Part shown: piece after piece, positions 44,828 through 57,669 of the stretch | Position numbering within the stretch: the stretch's first letter is position 1 | Layout of the letters: every line of letters starts with the position of its first letter | From: Portunus trituberculatus | Taxonomy: Eukaryota; Arthropoda; Malacostraca; Decapoda; Portunidae | Length of the DNA: 64,000 nucleotides | Assembly (NCBI RefSeq): GCF_017591435.1 | Contig: NC_059286.1 | Coordinates: forward strand, 392,501 to 456,500 | Direction: 5' to 3' | Program-made: the position numbers and the translations under genes | The notes under the pieces: model-generated | The model's database searches: none | Seen by the model: only the letters and a program-made list of their open reading frames with translations | What the model was told of the DNA's origin: nothing

Positions 44828-46025
44828 TTACCTAGTTGTATTTACCTAGTTGTAGTTTTACAGAGCCTGGGCTTTATGCTCGTGTGGTCCCGTCTCCATA
44901 TCTACACTTATCCAATTTTTCTTTAAAACTGTGTACACTCTTTGCTGATACCACTTCCTCACTCAAACTGTTCCAAGTCTCAACACATCTTTTGGAAACT
45001 AAATTTTTAACATCTCTCAGACATCGTCCCTTCCTTAGTTTCTTACTATGCGATCTTGTGCTTCTAAAGTCATATTCTTCTCTCAGGATCAGTTTCTCAT
45101 TATCCACTTCATCCATTCCGTTAATCAATTTATAAACTTGTATCAGATCCTCTCTCTCTTCTCTGCTCCAAGGTTGGTAGATCCATTGCCTTTAGTCTCT
45201 CCTCATATGCCATCCCTTTAAATTCTGGAACCATTCTTGTAGCCATTTTTGTAGTCTCTCTAATTTTCTTATGTGTTTCTTTTTATGGGAGTCCACACAA
45301 CTCCTGCATATTCCAATCTAGGTCTTATTTTAGTACTTATCAATTTCTTCATCATTTCCTTGTCCATATAGTGAAATGCTACTCCAATATTCCTTAGCAA
45401 ATTATACGTCTCTCTGAAAATTCTATCAATATGGCTAACCGGTTGATTATTTTCTTCCATTGTCACTCCCAAGTCCTTTTCCTTTTTTACTTTTTCTAGT
45501 TCTACTCCATCTCCCATCTTATAGATTCCCACTGGTCGTCTTTCACTTTTCCCATTTCCATGACATGGCTTTTGTCCACATTGAATTCCATCTCCCATTT
45601 TTTGCTCCATTTCCAGATCTTGTTTAAGTCTTCCTGTAGTATTTCACAATCCTCTTTTGTTTAATGACTCTGCACAGTTTCGCATCGTCCAAACAGATTT
45701 ATGTAGCTGTTCACTCCTCTGGCATGTCATTTATATATACGAGAAAAAGTATTGGTGCCAATACTGACCCCTGTGGCACTCCGCTGTCTACTGTTCTCCA
45801 CTTGGACTTCATATCTTTAACTATCGTCCTTATTTCTCTTCCCATTAAGTAATTCTTCATCCATCTCAATGTGCTTCCTTTTAAGCCACCCTTCTCCTCT
45901 AACTTCCATAGTAATCTTTCATGTGGCACTTTATCAAAAGCCTTTTTTAGATCTAAATAAATACAGTCAACCCATCCCTCTCTCTCTTGTACTTTATCAA
46001 CTATTCTAGAGTGTTCTAGAGTATT

Positions 46026-46030
<5 letters not shown>
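44826..46030 (-). mobile_element. CR1/L2-like LINE N2, 5'-truncated reverse transcriptase
   Basis: Minus-strand frames give KVPHERLLWKLEEKGGLKG and SGVPQGSVLAPILFLVYIND (45929-45711), then RPRLEYAGVVW and MGDGVELEKVKKEKDLGV (45610-45269), and the C-terminus (45128-44874). Breaks fall near 45690, 45285 and 45160. The 5' end sits against (GT)n at 46031. Confidence 0.87.

Positions 46031-46120
<90 letters not shown>
46031..46120. repeat. (GT)n between LINEs N3 and N2
   Basis: About 90 bases of GT; the AC tail of N3. Confidence 0.95.
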
Positions 46121-46122
<2 letters not shown>

Positions 46123-46834
46123 TTACCTAGTTGTAGTTTTACAGGGCCTGGGCTTTATGCTCGTGTGGTCCCGTCTCCATATCTACACTTATCCAATTTT
46201 TCTTTAAAACTATGCACACTCTTTGCTGACACCACTTCCTCACTCAAACTGTTCCAAGTCTCAACACATCTTTAAGGAAAACTAAGATTTTTAACATCTC
46301 TCAGACATCGTCCCTTCCTTAGTTTCTTACTATGCGATCTTGTGCTTCTAAAGTCATATTCTTCTCTCAGGATCAGTTTCTCATTATCCACTTCATCCAT
46401 TCCATTAATCAATTTATAAACTTGTATCAGATCCCCTCTCTCTCTTCTCTGCTCCAAGGTTGGTAGATCCATTGCCTTTAGTCTCTCCTCATATGCCATC
46501 CCATTAAATTCTGGAACCATTCTTGTAGCCATTTTTTGTAGTCTCTAATTTTCTTATGTGTTTTTTTTTATGGGGAGTCCACACAACTCCTGCACATTCC
46601 AATCTAGGTCTTATTCTAGTACTTATCAATTTCTTCATCATTTCCTTGTCCATATAGTGAAATGCTACTCCAATATTCCTTAGCAAATTATACGTCTCTC
46701 TGAAAATTCTATCAATATGGCTTACCGGTTGATTATTTTCTTCCATTGTCACTCCCAAGTCCTTTTCCTTTTTTACTTTTTCTAGTTCTACTCCATCTCC
46801 CATCTTATAGATTCCTACTGGTCGTCTTTCACTT
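46121..46834 (-). mobile_element. CR1/L2-like LINE N3, 5'-truncated thumb region
   Basis: Minus-strand frames 46803-46504 (MGDGVELEKVKKEKDLGVTM, RPRLECAGVVW) and 46532-46272 (MVPEFNGMAYEERLKAMDLP). It is very similar to N2 and P1. It begins at AAAGTGAAAGACGACCAG, directly against the GT tail of N4. Confidence 0.87.
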
Positions 46835-46854
46835 TGTGTGTGTGTGTGTGTGTG

Positions 46855-47785
46855 TATTCACCTAGTTGTAATTTTACAGGGCCTGGGTATCATACTCGTG
46901 TGGCCCCGTCTCCATATCTACACACATCCAACTTTCCTTTAAAACTATGCACACTCCTTGCTGACACCACCTCCTCACTCAAACCATTCCACACCTCCAC
47001 ACATCTTTGTGGGAAACTATATTTTTTCACATCCTTCAAGCATATTCCCTTGGCTATCTTTTTACTATGCGATCTTGTAGTTCTACTTAAGTTTTCCTCT
47101 CTCAACATCACTTGCTCATTATCCACTTCATCCAGTCCATTCAACAGTTTATAAACCTGTATTAAATCTCCTCTTTCTCTTCTTTGTTCCAAGGTAGGCA
47201 AATTCATTTCTTTTAATCTCTCCTCATAGGTCATTTCTGCCAATTCCGGAACCATTTTTGTTGCCATTCTCTGCAATCTCTCCAACTTCCTTATATGCTT
47301 CTTTTATAAGAGGACCAAACCACTCCAGCATATTCCAATCTTGGTCTAATTACCATACTAATTAATTTCTTCATCATATCTTTATCCATATAATGGAAGG
47401 CTAATCCAATATTTTTATCAAATTATACATTTCTCCAAACATCTTATCAATATGAGCCTCAAACTGCCCATGGTCTTGTATTATCTCTCCCAAATCCTTT
47501 TCCTTTTCCACCTTTTTCAACACTACTTCTTCACCCATCTTATATGACCCTCTTGGCCGTCTTCCACTCTTTCCCATCTCCATCACATGACTTTTGCTCA
47601 GATTAAATTCCATTTGCCACCTCTTGCTCCACTCCCAAATCTTATCCAGGTCTGCCTGTAAAATTTCACAATCTTCTTCACTCTTCACACACCTACACAA
47701 CTTCGCATCATCCGCAAACAAATTAATATAACTGTTTACTCCCTCTGGCATGTCATTTATATATACCAGGAAAAGTATTGGTGCC
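46855..47785 (-). mobile_element. CR1/L2-like LINE N4, 5'-truncated, distinct subfamily
   Basis: Frames 47799-47401 (APILFLVYINDMPEGVNSYI, LFADDAKLCRCVKSEEDCEI) and 47285-46890 (MATKMVPELAEMTYEERL to the C-terminus) on the minus strand. The 3' end reads GTGAATACACAC instead of GTAAATAC. A gap and a stop lie near 47300-47400. The 5' end begins at GGCACCAATACTTTTCC beside inverted CA/TG repeats. Confidence 0.86.
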
Positions 47786-47817
47786 ACACACACACACACT
47801 GTGTGTGTGTGTGTGTA
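47786..47817. repeat. (CA)7 joined to (TG)n, LINE junction
   Basis: CACACACACACA switches to TGTGTGTGTG at about 47800, between the 5' end of N4 and the tail of N5. Confidence 0.93.
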
Positions 47818-47861
47818 TTTACCTAATTGTATTTACCTAATTGTAACATACGGGAAAAGAG

Positions 47862-49480
47862 CTATGCTCGTGTTGTCCCGTCTCCATATCTATTAATGTC
47901 CAGCTTTTTCTTAAAATCATGAATATTCCTTGCGTTGACCACTTCCACGTCTAAACTATTCCATGCTTCCACCCTTCTATGAGGGAAGCTATATTTTTTC
48001 ACATCTCTCCTATAAGTGGCCATTTTAGTTTTTCCCATGCCCTCTCGACATTCTTCCATTCCACATACACAGATCTTCCCTATCCATTTTTCCATGCCAA
48101 TCATCACTCTGTATATTGCTATCAGGTCTCCCCTTTCTCTTCTGTTTTCCAGGGTTGGAAGTTGCATTCTTTTCAGTCTGTCTTCATAAGTCAAATCTCT
48201 TAAGTCAGGCACCATTTTGTTGCAGCCCTCTGTACTTTCTCTAGTTTCCTTATGTGTTTCTTTAAGTTCGAGCCCACTGTATTGTTGCATATTCAAGCCT
48301 CGGTCTTATCATTGCAGTAATTATTTTCTTCATCATTTCTTCATCTAGATATACGAACGCCACTCTTATGTTCCTCAATAAGTTCAATACTTCTCCAATT
48401 ATTTTGTTTATATGTCTCTCTGGCGATAGGTCATTGGTAATTGTCACCCCAAGGTCTTTTTCTTCATGACTGGTTTTATGTCTTCATTTCCTATCTTGTA
48501 CATACTCCTGATTCTTCTTTCACTCTTGCCAAACTCTATTTTCTTGCATTTTGTCGTGTTGAACTCCATTTGCCATGTACAGCTCCATTTCCATATTCTG
48601 TCCAAGTCTTCCTGGAGTAGTTCGCAATCTTTGTCACATCTCACTTTTCTTAACAATTTTGCATCGTCTGCAAATAGGCTCACATAACTGGACACCCCAT
48701 CCACCATGTCATTTATGTAGACTCGAACATTACTGGTGCCAACACTGATCCCTGTGGAACTCCACTCTCCACCAATCCCCATTCTGATGGTCTGTCCTTA
48801 ATTATTGTTCTCATTTCTCTTCCTACCAAAAGTCTTCCATCCATTTTAGTAAACTGCCATGCACTCCTCCTACCATTTCAAGTTTCCAGATCAGTCTCTG
48901 GTGTGGTACCTTATCAAAGGCCTTTTTTAAATCCAGATATATTCCATCAGCCCAACCATCTCTTTCCTGTATTACATCTATCACCCTCGAATAGTAACAT
49001 ATCAGGTTTGTCGTGCATGAACGCCCTTTCTAAAACCAAATTGACACTCACAAAGTATGTCATTTTCTCCAAGAAGTCTGTCCATCTATTCTTCACCACC
49101 CTCTCACACATCTTAGCTACCACACTTGTAAGTGACACTGGTCTATAGTTCAATGGGTCTCTCTTGTTACCTGATTTATAGATTGGGACAATGTTAGCTC
49201 TTTTCCAGTCTTGGGGCACTACACCTTCCCTTAATGAGGCATCAATTACTTCACAAACTTTTTCTGCCAATTGCTCCTGCATTCTCTTAAAATCCATCCT
49301 GATACCCCATCAGGTCCCACAGCTTTTCTCACTTCTAAACTCCCCATCATGTTCTTGATCTCCTCCACAGTTACTTGAAACTCCTTCATAATCCCTTTCT
49401 GTTCCATTACCAGTGGTTTGTCAAAAGCAGTCTCCTTTGTGAATACCTTCCGAAAGCATCCATTCATAGCCTCTGCCATT
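47862..49480 (-). pseudogene. LINE N5 reverse transcriptase, frameshifted like P2
   Basis: Frames 49479-49246, 49297-48947, 48782-48444, 48447-48262 and 48296-47862 correspond one to one with those of P2. They share breaks at DFLEK/ENDILCE, before KKKTLG, after ATIQW and at AATKW. LFADDAKLLRKV is present. Here the RRERGDL motif is intact, whereas P2 has lost a base there. Confidence 0.85.
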
Positions 49481-49825
49481 TCCTGGGATCTTCACTGTAT
49501 ACTCCATTTACTTCTAAACTTTCAATACTTTCTCTATTTTTGATGTTGTTGTTCACATGTCTGTAAAAAGCCTTGGTTGGTCTTTACATTTATCAATTAT
49601 ATCCTTTTCTTGTTTCTTTCTTTCTTCTCTTCTAATCAACACATATTCATTTCTTGCTCTTTTGTAACTTTCCCACTGCTTAATCCGTCTTTTCCTTCTC
49701 CACCTCTTCCATGCATCCTCTTTTCTTGTTCTAGCCTTTTCACATCTATCGTTAAACCAGTCCTGCTTTCCAACTTCTCTATGTTGTCTTATTGGTACAA
49801 ATTTTTCTCACCTTCTTTGTATATT

Positions 49826-50729
49826 TTATAAATTCCTTCCACTTTTCATTTGCTCCTTAGCACTCTTGAATTTCATCCAATTTGTCTCTTGAAAGAATTT
49901 CTTTAGGTTTCCAAAATCTGTCTTGGCATAATTCCATCTTCCCACTTTATATTCTTCATTTCTTCTAGATTTCTCTTCATCTATCACCTTGAACTCCAAA
50001 ACTGCATGATCACTCTTTGCTAAAGGGCACTCCACCCTCATCTCCTCAATGACCATTGGCTCTGTACTAAAGACCAAGTCCAGTCTTGACGATGCTCCCT
50101 CTCCTCCAAACCTAGTATCTTCTTTGACCCACTGAGTTAACACATTTTCCATTGCCAGTGTCAATAGTGTATTTCCCCATGTTGTCTCTGATCCTTCCAT
50201 TGACCAGTCCTCCCAACACACCTCTTTACAATTAAAATCTCCCATCATTATAGTTCGTTCACAGCCACCCAACATTTCTTCCAGACATGTTCCTGTATCA
50301 CTTATCATTTCTTCATATTCCTGTACTGACCATGCATTTGTCTTAGGTGGTACGTACACCACTATGTAGTGCCTCTTTTTTCCTTCATTAGTTTCTGCTC
50401 TGATCTTTAGCACTTCTGCCTTTCCCATACCTTTTTTCACTTGATCCACCTTTATATCTTTTTTAACCAGCAACATCACTCCTCCTCCCATCTTACCTAC
50501 TCTATTTCTTTTCCAAACGTTATATTTCCTTCTCCAACCTTCATCAGGTCTTCTCCTCTCTCAGTTTTGTTTCAGTAAGACCCACAATATCTGGGTTCTT
50601 GTCCCTCAAGTAATCGTTGAGTTCTAAAATCCCCGATATCACTCCATTTATGTTGGAATACATTACATTTCGCTCATATGTAAGTTTCTTTAGTCCTTTC
50701 TTGCTGTACTTTTCTGGGTTATGAACCAC
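49826..50729 (-). pseudogene. LINE N5 endonuclease
   Basis: Frame 50729-50544 has VMYSNINGVISGILELNDYL and GLTETKLREE (catalytic Glu). After a frameshift near 50545, a 221-residue frame (50491-49826) has VVYVPPKTNAWSVQEYEEM, MMGDFNCKEVCWEDWS, RLDLVFSTEP and PLAKSDHAVLEF. All catalytic motifs are visible, so one indel separates it from an intact domain. Confidence 0.83.
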
Positions 50730-50739
50730 TTCCTCAGTC

Positions 50740-51617
50740 TCATATCCAAGATTCTCCAGAAAAACTCTTTCTTCTCTTCTTCTGTCCTCTCTTCATTTTT
50801 TTCAAAGCCTCCTTTCTCAACTCATTTAACATTTCTCTTTCCTTTTCACCGAGATCTCTTCTCAACCAAATCTTCCTTGTTGTTTCCTGCTGGGCTAGCC
50901 TCCATGACTTCTCCACCAATTCATCTACATCCTTTTGTGACTTAAGTTTGATTCTTATTGGCCTCATACCTTCTCTTGTGAACTTTCCAATTCTATGGAA
51001 GTCCTCTATTTCTTGTACTAGGTCTTTTCCTCCTCTTGCACCACATTAATGATATTATTTATCACCTTTTTATGTTTTCTCTCTCTCCATTTTACTCGGT
51101 GTCTTATCCTCCTCCACACCAAATATCACCACACATCTCTTTTTGTCTACAGTTTCCCTCACCAATGTCTCATTTGACTTAATAACCTTCACCACTTTCT
51201 CAGCTATCTTCTCTTCTATGATCTGTTGATCTATAATTTCAGCAAGGCCCAAAGTTTTCTCCCTGACTCTTTGATTTCCTTTTCCAGACTTGCAACTTTG
51301 TAATTTACCTCCTTTCTTTCCACTTCCTGACTTTTTCCATTCAGCCTGCTTCTCCATCACTTTTCCTAGAGATTCTCCACATTTTTCGCAATTCACTTTA
51401 ATTAGCTTAACTTCCTCTTTCAGTGCTGCATTTTCCTTCTTCATATCGGCACAGTCTCTCTTTACATTGTCATAACTCGTTTCCAGGCCCTCATACTTTT
51501 CAAACAGTTTTCAATTTTACCTTCTAACTCCAGAATTTTCTTCACATAAGTGCTCTTCTCCATTATTCCTTGAAACCCTGTGAAGTCTGATTCCTCTTTC
51601 GAGTTCACGGCCGCCAT
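50740..51617 (-). pseudogene. LINE N5 ORF1, frameshifted
   Basis: It starts at 51617 with MAAVNSKEESDFTGFQGIME, then a coiled-coil region (MKKENAALKEEVKLIKVNCE), a linker with VVIFGVEEDKTPSKMERE, and the basic C-terminal domain RPIRIKLKSQKDVDELVEKS ... IWLRRDLGEKEREMLNEL. Frameshifts occur near 51500, 51070 and 51000. The same order as in P3 and N6 supports one ORF1 type across subfamilies. Confidence 0.72.
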
Positions 51618-51716
51618 GTTGCGCAGAGTAAACAAACCAGCTGATGGCTCAAACGCAGGCTACAGTTTATATTTACCTTCACTGGACATTATTTTGCTAA
51701 TCAACAGTTAACATGA

Positions 51717-51790
51717 CTATATGGAGACGGGACAAACATTACCAGCTCCTTTCCCACCTTGGTTACTCTTAGGTAACTGTAGAATTATAG
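51717..51790 (+). repeat. Possible LINE 3'-end fragment, head to head with N5
   Basis: TATGGAGACGGGACAAACAT then AGCTCCTTTCCC and TTACTCTTAGGTAA resembles the 3' end of P2 (TATGGAGACGGGACAGTACG, AGCTCCTTTCCCG). It is short, diverged and on the plus strand. Confidence 0.35.
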
Positions 51791-51832
51791 ATGATTGCTC
51801 TGGAGCTCAGCGACCACCTCATCGACGATGTC

Positions 51833-51834
<2 letters not shown>

Positions 51835-51895
<61 letters not shown>

Positions 51896-51903
51896 ACATA
51901 TTG

Positions 51904-51974
<71 letters not shown>
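51835..51974. repeat. (GT)n and (CT)n microsatellites
   Basis: GT at 51835-51893 and CT at 51908-51974, separated by GCTGACATATTGAAG. Confidence 0.97.
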
Positions 51975-51978
<4 letters not shown>

Positions 51979-52187
51979 CAATTTATTTCTTTGAAATAAT
52001 GTATATTTTGCATGACAGGTATATGCTGCCATTTGCTACACATACTGCATGCAAATGCTAGATATATTAGGGGACTCTTTTCAACAATAAATAACAGTGT
52101 TTCAAATGAGATGCTTCACTTTGATATAAGGCGCTTTAGGCTATCTGTACAGACAGAAATATGACAATTTATGATTGCTACCAGGCC

Positions 52188-52415
52188 ACAGCCCTCCACC
52201 TCCGACTTCACAGCACTCCCTCCACCTCCGCCTTTCCTCCCAGCCCTCCACCTCTGGCTTCACCACACCCTCCACCTTCGCCTTTCCTCACAGCCTCCAT
52301 CTGGCTTCACTCCCTCCACATCCGCCTTTCCTCTCACATCCACCTGCTTCACCACACTCCCTCCACCTCCACCTTTCCTCACAGCCTCCACCTGCCATCA
52401 CAGCACCACCACCCA
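52188..52415 (+). repeat. CTCCACCTCCGCCTTTCCTC minisatellite
   Basis: Several imperfect copies of CCTCCACCTCCGCCTTTCCTC and CCACCTCTGGCTTCACCACA alternate. All three forward frames are open and Pro/Ser/Thr-rich, as expected of such a repeat. The unit resembles the codons for PQPSTSG found near 53449 in a Tigger-like remnant, so it may have expanded from transposase coding sequence. Confidence 0.75.
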
Positions 52416-52619
52416 AGAGATTCAGGAGAAATCTCTTGTAAAAAAAAAATAATATAAAAAGTAATATTTTGTATTGTTTTCCTTTTTAGCATAGCAATGG
52501 AAAGTGTATTGTAACATACAAATATTTTTACACATCCTGATATATAGTATGTGATGAATATATTGAGTTTATGGCTAAAATATTGATTATTCAATACTAA
52601 AGCTTCAAATCTTGGCGTT

Positions 52620-52815
52620 TCCGCCCATCGTGTTTTCTAACTTCCCGAATGGGGCAAAGAATCTTGGATCCAGCTCCAGCGCTAGAGACAGGCAGCCAGA
52701 CAATCACAGCGAAGCTGCAGCTTCCTTACCCGGCAAATTCAAACCCAGAAAATTCGCTAAAACAGATGTGGTTATCGTTATGCGGACTTTTGGTCTAACT
52801 TTATATAGTCGTTAA
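52620..52815 (+). mobile_element. CAGTAATAC MITE right-end fragment
   Basis: AGAATCTTGGATCCAGCTCC, CAATCACAGCGAAGCT, AAACCCAGAAAATTCGCTAAA and TTGGTCTAACTTTATATAG match 3340-3500. The terminal GCGGAGTATTACTG is missing, replaced by a TA tract. It may be the lost right half of the copy at 42986, but the joining sequence differs. Confidence 0.7.
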
Positions 52816-52838
52816 ACCAGAAATTCTTCAGCTTCTTG

Positions 52839-52842
<4 letters not shown>

Positions 52843-52920
<78 letters not shown>
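52843..52920. repeat. (TA)n microsatellite
   Basis: TA tract between a CAGTAATAC MITE fragment and a Tigger-like element. Confidence 0.96.
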
Positions 52921-52922
<2 letters not shown>

Positions 52923-52925
<3 letters not shown>

Positions 52926-53756
52926 TGGAGATTCAATCCTCGAACATCTAAATAGTCAAGCTTTTTAATACTCGAATGCAAAAGTTTGATTTAATAATGG
53001 AAAAAATACCTGGTAGTCAAACATCCACACACGTGGTTGTAAATGAAGGCTTCCTGGCCTCTCCCTCCCCTCCCTCTGCAAGTTGTGCTGCCGCAGTCAT
53101 CAGAACAAAATTCTTATGTATTATATCTATAGTTTTTCATTTATAAACTTACATTAACACTAAAGGCTTATTAGTAGTGAAAATATTTGGTAATCAAATG
53201 GCCACACATTTGGTCGTATACAAAGCTCTGTCATCTCCCTTCTTGCAGCCGCCACTGTCCCATTCTGATACTATATTACCAGTAATCCGGTATACCAGAT
53301 GCTGGTGTGCATCCTAGTTCTGCCGCAGTCTTGAGAAAAACAACATTCTTCTACATTCTGTTAGTAGTTTTTCATTTAGAAGCTTACGATGGGTCCAAAG
53401 AGGCTTATAGTGATGAAAACAAGGAATCTGGTGAGTGCAAGTGTTAGTGAGCCACAGCCCTCCACTAGTGGATTCACAGGAATCACACCAGGAGAAAAGT
53501 TACAAAGACATTTTCATGGATGATGAGTGGTCATCCGACGACCTCCTTCCTCCCCATCCTTCTTCCATCCTCTTCTAAGTTACCTATCACCAGCCTTCAC
53601 TTATGGTATGCATAAATCAAAATTATAAAAAAAAATACATAAAAATTTTTATAAACTTGATGTTTTGCTAAGATCAGATCAAATTACCTGATTTATAGGT
53701 ATCAGAAGTCGAAATTTTTGACACTCAAACATCCATTTGGAACAAAGTAAGTTCGA
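52923..53756 (+). mobile_element. Tigger-like non-autonomous element
   Basis: Left end CAGTGGAGATTCAATCCTCGA beside TA. The right side carries AAATTTTTGACACTCAAACATC and AGTTCGAG before a TA tract, mirroring left-end words such as TCGAACATC, but the last bases are lost. A 44-codon frame at 53389 remains from a transposase. Inner sequence also repeats CAAATGGCCACACATTTGG-type words. Confidence 0.55.
53389..53523 (+). pseudogene. Tigger-like transposase N-terminal remnant
   Basis: The frame MGPKRLIVMKTRNLVSASVS followed by EPQPSTSGFTGITP has the M-x-PKR start of Tigger transposases fused to a PSTSG segment more typical of C-terminal tails. That suggests internal deletion between the two. It ends with TGA after 44 codons. 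Confidence 0.4.

Positions 53757-53845
<89 letters not shown>
53757..53845. repeat. (TA)n microsatellite
   Basis: TA tract ending at a CAGGCAACC MITE. Confidence 0.96.
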
Positions 53846-53848
<3 letters not shown>

Positions 53849-54869
53849 GCAACCACTGCTTAAGGAAGGGGTTACATTCCTAAAAAACACTTCATTAAGC
53901 GAAACTTTGTTAAGCGAACCAATCATAACAGGTTAAACCCCTGATTTGAACTTCCATTGAGAGTAAGCAAAGCAAGAGTGCATCATAAAACAGTAAAAGG
54001 TTTAATGAAAGTAAAAATTATGAAGTTAAACATTTAGGTAGTTTAATCTAAGTCATTATAATGTACACTAATGTATGTAGGTACGTAACTTTATAATGTT
54101 GATGATCTTAACTTTATGAAGGGAGGGAGAGTTAAATGGGAAATACACTAACCGGCAACCTGTGGAATGTAAACAAAGTGCGCATCACGGTACCGCACAC
54201 AAAACTTATGTACCACATTTCCACAAGGCTTTCCATTTTCTCCATTGTAGAGTCACGAGTTCAGGTGGTTCTTTTAGCTTTCAAGGAAGATACAGTCTCA
54301 CCAGCCTTCTTAATAGAGTCTGCTGACTTGAAAATAGTAGACAGTAGATGGAGTCAAGATGGTGGCAAGCAATGTTATTAGCTTCACTTAGAGAGTAAGA
54401 CACTTCCTGGTCTTCTTAGGAACGTTAGGCCACATTGCAGGGCATTTTGGTGGTAAGTTGAACTAGGGAAGATGAGCTGCTGGTGACGATGTTATGTTTT
54501 GACTGGGGAGTGAGTGGTGCACGTGATCTTGATCTTGATCTTGATGCTACAGGTGACGCAGAATTTCTTCTGAGTCAGGCCTTTGTATCGGCAGTGCTTG
54601 TGTTCTCCACGAGAGGCTTGATCTTGATCTTTATTCTACAAGTGTCTCAGGATTTCTCCTGAGGCAGGCCTTAGTACCAGCAGCTCGTTGTGTATTCAAA
54701 AGCCTGTCAGCTTGCATGATACGGTGGGGCTTTCAAATTTGGAAAAAATTACCTGGATAAAACTTCGTTAAAGCGAGTTTAGTGTTCGTTAAACGAGCAG
54801 ATGGTAGTAAAACGAAACCTTCGTTGTAGCCAAATTTCGTTGCATGAACCTTCATTACACAGGGGTTGC

Positions 54870-54872
<3 letters not shown>
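53846..54872 (-). mobile_element. CAGGCAACC MITE, copy 4 (derived form with TTGATC insert)
   Basis: It begins CAGGCAACCACTGCTTAAGG and ends ACAGGGGTTGCCTG. The length is 1,027 bases. It shares the TTGATC insert with copy 3 (54533-54690). The transposase remnant is more decayed than in copy 3 (54440-54230), with a 25-30 base deletion near 54381. TA tracts lie on both sides. Confidence 0.85.

Positions 54873-54873
<1 letters not shown>

Positions 54874-54958
<85 letters not shown>
54874..54958. repeat. (TA)n microsatellite
   Basis: TA tract between a CAGGCAACC MITE and a CAGTAATAC MITE fragment. Confidence 0.96.
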
Positions 54959-54963
<5 letters not shown>

Positions 54964-55148
54964 TTCAACATATTGGGCCACCTGTACCACTACTTTTATG
55001 ATGTCATATGAGTCACTGGAAGTTAGAGGAGCTACGCACAAATTCTCTCACATTCTCGCATTTATATTCACAAAACATTTCTATTAGCTTTTTACAAACT
55101 TTGCTCCCAAGAAAGGATTGTTTTGCAATGCATAAAGTGAAATCTTTA
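54959..55148 (+). mobile_element. CAGTAATAC MITE internal fragment
   Basis: ATATTGGGCCACCTGTACCA to GCATAAAGTGAAATCTT matches 2440-2615. Both ends are missing; the left side is a TA tract. From 55150 to 55420 I see no recognised feature. Confidence 0.75.
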
Positions 55149-55417
55149 CCCTAAAACTGCTAATTCCTAACTGCTGAATGCTTTGGTGCGCCTAAAATAT
55201 AAACATTCCCATGTCAGAAAAAATATATTTTGAATTGCATGCCATGAATGGCAAACATCCAAAATGCTGTAATATCGAAGTTTTGAATCTGTAAATAAAT
55301 AAAAAGAGCAAGAAATAGGCCTACAAATCTTCGTGGGCTTTGAAAAGCGCAGGAACTAGTGACACGTCTCTGCACTGTATGGTCTTTCGGAGCTGAGTGG
55401 TACCAAGCTGGGCCTTT

Positions 55418-56495
<1,078 letters not shown>

Positions 56496-57571
56496 GCAGT
56501 TTCTTCTCCACCTTTTCCATGCTCCATCTCGTTTCTCCTTTGCCCTAGCACATCTTGCATTAAACCAATCTTTCTTTCCTTCTTCTTTAGGTCTATATTT
56601 CGGAACATACTCCCTGACCCCAGTTTTGTATATTTCCAAAAATAAGTTATATTTCTCTTGAACCGTTAATGAGTTTTCCATCTCCTCCCAGTTTACGTTT
56701 TTAAAATAGTTCTTGAGATTCTCAATATCAGCCTTTCTGTAATTTAATCGGTCTCCTTTGTATGATTCATCTCTATCTTCCTTTCCTTCTTCTATATCCA
56801 TCTCTAATATTACATGGTCACTCTTTCCCAATGGGCACTTGTATCTTATATCATCGTTAATTGGTATATCCCTTGTAAAAACTAGGTCTAATCTTGCCGG
56901 CTCATCATTTCCTCTGAATCTTGTGTTTTCCTTTACTCTTTGGACCATCAAATTATCTATCATTAGGTTCAGGAATCTATCTCCCCAGGCATCTTCCCCC
57001 ATACCACTTTCATAATTTTCCCAGTCTACCTCCTTACAGTTGAAATCTCCTATCAATATCACTTTTCTCCTTTCCTTAATGATTCTTGTAAGACTCCTTA
57101 TTGTGTCATCTATCATGTCTCTATATTCTTGGTTAGTCCATGAGTTTGTTTTGGTGGCACATATGTTCCAATGATTGTTAACTCCTTTTTGTTAATATGC
57201 ATCTTAACATACAGTATTTCTGATTTTCCTTCCCCAAACTCCACTTGATTTACCACTATCTCCTTCCTTAACATCATCATGACTCCTCCTCCTCCTTTAC
57301 CCACTCTCTCTCTCCTCCATATATTATACCTTTTATCTATGTCTATTTTTATTGCCTCATTTAACTTTGTTTCCACCAGGCATACAATATCTGGTTCTTC
57401 TTTCTTTATGTAATCTCTTAATTCTAATTTACTAGATAAAATCCCATCTATGTTTGTATACATCATTTTTAATCTCTTGTTCTTATCATTTTTAGTTAAA
57501 CTTGCTCCATTCTTTTCTCTTCTTTCTCTTTTATATACCATTTCCTTATCCTGTCTCCTATAATTCTCCAA
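56496..57571 (-). pseudogene. LINE N6 endonuclease, one frameshift
   Basis: Frame 57571-57113 has MMYTNIDGILSSKLELRDYI, CLVETKLNEAI (catalytic Glu) and GTYVPPKQTHG. After a single frameshift near 57135, frame 57116-56496 has ILIGDFNCKEVDWENYESGM, RLDLVFTRDI and PLGKSDHVILEM. All catalytic motifs are visible. The last residues of that frame (from NCCYLCPV) are translated LTR sequence, not LINE. Confidence 0.83.
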
Positions 57572-57669
57572 AAAAATGCCTTCTTCTCCTCCTCTGACCT
57601 TTCATTATTTTTTCTCTTGCTTCTGCCACCAGTTCATTGTGTCTCTTCCTTTCCTCCTCGTTTCTATAT

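Larger units (their letters stand above)
47818..51716 (-). mobile_element. CR1/L2-like LINE N5, near full length
   Basis: On the minus strand: a leader (51716-51618), ORF1 (51617-50740, broken), endonuclease (50729-49830), reverse transcriptase (49480-47862) and tail (CAATTAGGTAAATAC twice). The 3' half (47818-49801) is the near-identical inverse of P2 (21225-23217). It is the upstream-most element of the minus-strand train. Confidence 0.88.
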
